In this document: positions 6,952 through 8,698 of the stretch, one piece after another | How positions within the stretch are numbered: position 1 is the first letter of the stretch | How the letters are laid out: every line of letters starts with the position of its first letter | Translations under genes and position numbers: made by a program | NCBI GenBank assembly: GCA_011524785.1 | Contig: WTJQ01000093.1 | Span: forward strand, 1-8,698 | DNA length: 8,698 bases | Direction of reading: 5' to 3' | Source of the DNA: Planctomycetota bacterium | Lineage (GTDB): Bacteria > Planctomycetota > UBA1135 > GCA-002686595 | The notes under the pieces: generated by a model | What the model was told of the DNA's origin: nothing | Seen by the model: the letters and a program-made list of their open reading frames with translations, nothing else | Database searches by the model: none

Positions 6952-6985
6952 GCGGGGCCGGCCGTCCTTGGGCGTCCGGCCCCGC
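6952..6985 (+). terminator. Strong GC-rich stem-loop between gap and pgk
   Basis: GCGGGGCCGG (6952-6961) and CCGGCCCCGC (6976-6985) form a perfect ten-base-pair stem starting 20 bases after the gap stop. Inside, 6963-6966 and 6971-6974 can add four pairs (one G-U) closing a CUUG loop, after one mismatch. No U-run follows, so a classical intrinsic terminator is not shown. It may be a U-less terminator or attenuator, or an mRNA-stabilising 3' structure allowing more gap than pgk. The structure is direct observation; its role is inference. Confidence 0.5.
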
Positions 6986-7038
6986 TCCGCATCCTCACCG
7001 CCCCTCATCCAACCGTCACGCCCCTCCGGCCTCACGTC

Positions 7039-8226
7039 ATGACCCTCAGCCGCCGATCGCTCGCCGCCCTGCCCGTCGAGGGCCGCACCGTCCTCGTCCG
7101 CGTCGACTTCAACGTGCCGGTGGATCCCGAGGGGCGCATCACCGACGACACGCGGATCCGGGCCTCCCTGCCCACCCTGCGGGAGCTGCTCACGCGAGGC
7201 GCACGCCCGGTGTGTCTGTGCCACTTCGGTCGGCCCAAGGGGCAGGTGGTCGACTCCATGCGCGTGGACCCGATCGCTCCCCGGCTCGAGGAGCTGCTCG
7301 GGGCACCCGTGGTCAAGCTGGACGAGAGCACCGGGGAGGCCGTGGCCCAGCGGATCGCCGCGATGGATCCCGGGACCGTCGTCCTCCTGGAGAACGTGCG
7401 CTTCCACCCGGGGGAGACCAAGGGCGACGCGTCGCTGGCCGAGGCCTTCGCCGCGCTGGGCGACGCCTTCGTGAACGACGCCTTCGGTGCCAGCCATCGC
7501 GATCACGCCTCCGTGTCCGGGATCGCGCGCCACCTGCCGTCGGCCGCCGGCCTGCTCCTGCAGCGCGAGCTCGACGCGTTCCGCTCGGTGCTCGAGGAGC
7601 CTCAGCGCCCGCTGTGCGCGATCCTCGGCGGAGCCAAGGTCAGCGACAAGCTGGCCGTGGTGGACGCCCTGCTCGATCGCGTGGACAGCCTCCTGGTGGG
7701 TGGCGGAATGGCCTACACCTTCCTCGCGGCCCAGGGGCACGGGGTCGGCTCGAGCCTCTTCGAGGAGGAGCACCTCGGGACCTGTCGGAGCGCCCTCGAG
7801 AAGGCGGCGGCCCGCGGGGTCGAGCTTCTCCTGCCGGCGGACCACCTGGCTGCGGAGCGGTTCGCGGCGGATGCTCCCTCCCGCGTGGTCGGTCCGGCGA
7901 TCCCCGACGGCTGGATGGGGCTCGACATCGGCCCTGCGAGCCAGGAGGCCTTCGCCGAGCGCATCCGCGGCGCGCGGACCGTGGTCTGGAACGGGCCCAT
8001 GGGGGTCTTCGAGTTCGAGGCCTTCCGAGGCGGGACCGAGGCCGTGGGACGGGCTCTGGGGCAGGCCGAGGGGACGACCGTCGTGGGCGGCGGGGACTCC
8101 GTGGCAGCGATCCACCTGCTCGGCCTCGAGGACGCGGTCTCCCACGTCTCCACCGGAGGGGGCGCCTCCCTGGAGCTGCTCGAGGGCAAGGTGCTCCCCG
8201 GGATCGCGGCCCTGCCCGAGGCCTGA
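7039..8226 (+). CDS. pgk: Phosphoglycerate kinase
   Basis: This enzyme transfers the acyl phosphate of 1,3-bisphosphoglycerate to ADP, making ATP and 3-phosphoglycerate; it is monomeric and cytosolic. The 395-residue length is normal. The N-terminal substrate domain shows RVDFNVP (21-27), HFGRPKG (62-68), LLENVRFHPGE (116-126) and NDAFGASHRDHAS (146-158). The C-terminal nucleotide domain shows GGAKVSDK (197-204), GWMGLDIGP (291-299), WNGPMGVFE (317-325), GGGDSVAA (350-357) and STGGGASLELLEGK (371-384). Mild departures from consensus are Phe63 where Leu is usual and ASHRDHAS for TAHRAHAS; none removes a known catalytic residue. The start at 7039 fits the family. The preceding 50 bases are pyrimidine-rich with no Shine-Dalgarno sequence. 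It lies 106 bases after gap, beyond the stem-loop, and 98 bases before rpe. Confidence 0.98.
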   Translation: MTLSRRSLAALPVEGRTVLVRVDFNVPVDPEGRITDDTRIRASLPTLRELLTRGARPVCLCHFGRPKGQVVDSMRVDPIAPRLEELLGAPVVKLDESTGEAVAQRIAAMDPGTVVLLENVRFHPGETKGDASLAEAFAALGDAFVNDAFGASHRDHASVSGIARHLPSAAGLLLQRELDAFRSVLEEPQRPLCAILGGAKVSDKLAVVDALLDRVDSLLVGGGMAYTFLAAQGHGVGSSLFEEEHLGTCRSALEKAAARGVELLLPADHLAAERFAADAPSRVVGPAIPDGWMGLDIGPASQEAFAERIRGARTVVWNGPMGVFEFEAFRGGTEAVGRALGQAEGTTVVGGGDSVAAIHLLGLEDAVSHVSTGGGASLELLEGKVLPGIAALPEA

Positions 8227-8260
8227 GGGCGGGCGCTCGCCGTCCCTCCAAGGCCCTGGC

Positions 8261-8275
8261 GATCGCTCCGCGATC
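8261..8275 (+). other. Small hairpin after pgk
   Basis: GATCGC (8261-8266) and GCGATC (8270-8275) are perfect inverted arms of six bases with a three-base loop, 34 bases after the pgk stop. No T-run follows. In a GC-rich spacer this may be chance; it is noted as the only clear structure in the 98-base pgk-rpe gap. Confidence 0.25.
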
Positions 8276-8324
8276 CCCGTGGCCAAGGCTGGGTCCCGTG
8301 AGGCGGTTCGACTAGGCTGATGGG

Positions 8325-8698
8325 GTGAGCGCAGCGCCCACCCGCCGGCCCATGATCATCGCCCCCAGCCTGCTGTCCTCGGACTTCGCCCGCCTCGCCG
8401 ACGAGGTGCGCCGGGTCGAGGCCGCCGGTGCCGACTGGCACCACGTCGACGTGATGGACGGGCACTTCGTGCCCAACATGACCATCGGCCCGCCGGTCGT
8501 GAAGGCCCTCCATGCCGTCGCCGAGCGTCCGCTGGACGTGCACCTCATGATCGAGGAGCCCGCCAAGTGGATCGAGGCCTACGCCAAGGCCGGCGCCCAC
8601 GCGATCACCTTCCACGCCGAGGCGGTGGACGGGCTCGCTGGCGCTCGCGAGGCCCTGGCCGCCTGCCGGGAGCACGGCGTCGAGGTCTCCGGCCTGGC
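8325..8698 (+). CDS. rpe: Ribulose-phosphate 3-epimerase, 3' end outside window
   Basis: Rpe interconverts ribulose 5-phosphate and xylulose 5-phosphate in the pentose phosphate pathway, using a TIM barrel with a bound metal. The frame is open to the right edge. Numbered from ATG 8352, visible motifs are [10 protein letters not shown] (3-12), [17 protein letters not shown] (31-47) with metal ligands His31 and Asp33, LDVHLM (61-66) with metal ligand His64, and ITFHAEA (85-91). About 115-124 residues of the usual 215-230 are present; the second catalytic Asp and the phosphate-binding end are outside. Two starts are possible: GTG 8325, adding nine residues, or ATG 8352, which fits the family's usual N-terminus. 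Neither has a good Shine-Dalgarno. I list the GTG because TAGGCT (8313-8318) lies six bases before it, compatible with a leaderless transcript, but ATG 8352 is nearly as likely. Confidence 0.93.
   Translation, partial: MSAAPTRRPMIIAPSLLSSDFARLADEVRRVEAAGADWHHVDVMDGHFVPNMTIGPPVVKALHAVAERPLDVHLMIEEPAKWIEAYAKAGAHAITFHAEAVDGLAGAREALAACREHGVEVSGL

Noticed and set aside
5754..6998. A 414-codon minus-strand frame antisense to gap
   Set aside because: gap is unmistakable on the plus strand; this mirror frame is a common artefact opposite GC-rich genes.
6904..8286. A 460-codon minus-strand frame antisense to pgk
   Set aside because: pgk is complete and canonical on the plus strand; the antisense translation has no recognisable motif.
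7713..8675. A 320-codon minus-strand frame across the pgk end and rpe
   Set aside because: Both plus-strand genes carry family motifs through this stretch, so the frame is a shadow.

Overview
This is a very GC-rich bacterial window, clearly above two thirds G+C by eye, and it is almost entirely coding. It holds seven genes in two divergent blocks that diverge from a 133-base gap at 5777-5909. GC-rich codon use, a membrane-anchored FHA-Ser/Thr kinase with a DLG motif, and the style of the glycolytic enzymes would fit a Planctomycetota member or another GC-rich, kinase-rich lineage such as Myxococcota. The sequence alone does not settle the phylum.

Leftward block (minus strand, read from 5776 down to 1): tilS (tRNA-Ile lysidine synthetase), then a YggS/PLPBP-type PLP-binding protein, then a 962-residue FHA-kinase-transmembrane-helical-domain protein, then a protein with the fold signature of purine nucleoside phosphorylase (PNP) that runs off the left edge. 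Spacing is tight: 54 bases, a 4-base ATGA overlap, then 10 bases. This looks like one transcription unit with translational coupling between the PLP protein and the kinase. The last gene keeps the PNP framework motifs but appears to have lost the phosphate-binding and catalytic residues, so it may be a pseudo-enzyme.

Rightward block (plus strand, 5910 to 8698): gap (glyceraldehyde-3-phosphate dehydrogenase), pgk (phosphoglycerate kinase) and the 5' part of rpe (ribulose-phosphate 3-epimerase), which runs off the right edge. It covers two consecutive lower-glycolysis steps plus a pentose-phosphate enzyme. A strong GC-rich stem-loop lies between gap and pgk. None of the three starts has a well-placed Shine-Dalgarno sequence, whereas tilS and the PNP-like gene have clear ones.

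The enzymes tilS, yggS, gap, pgk and rpe are ordinary housekeeping genes. The unusual part is the pair at the left end: a transmembrane kinase with a non-canonical FHA domain and a large unrecognised C-terminal domain, followed directly by a PNP-fold protein with a damaged active site. No RNA genes, CRISPR arrays, insertion sequences or phage genes were seen, and no gene-free stretch exceeds 133 bases.
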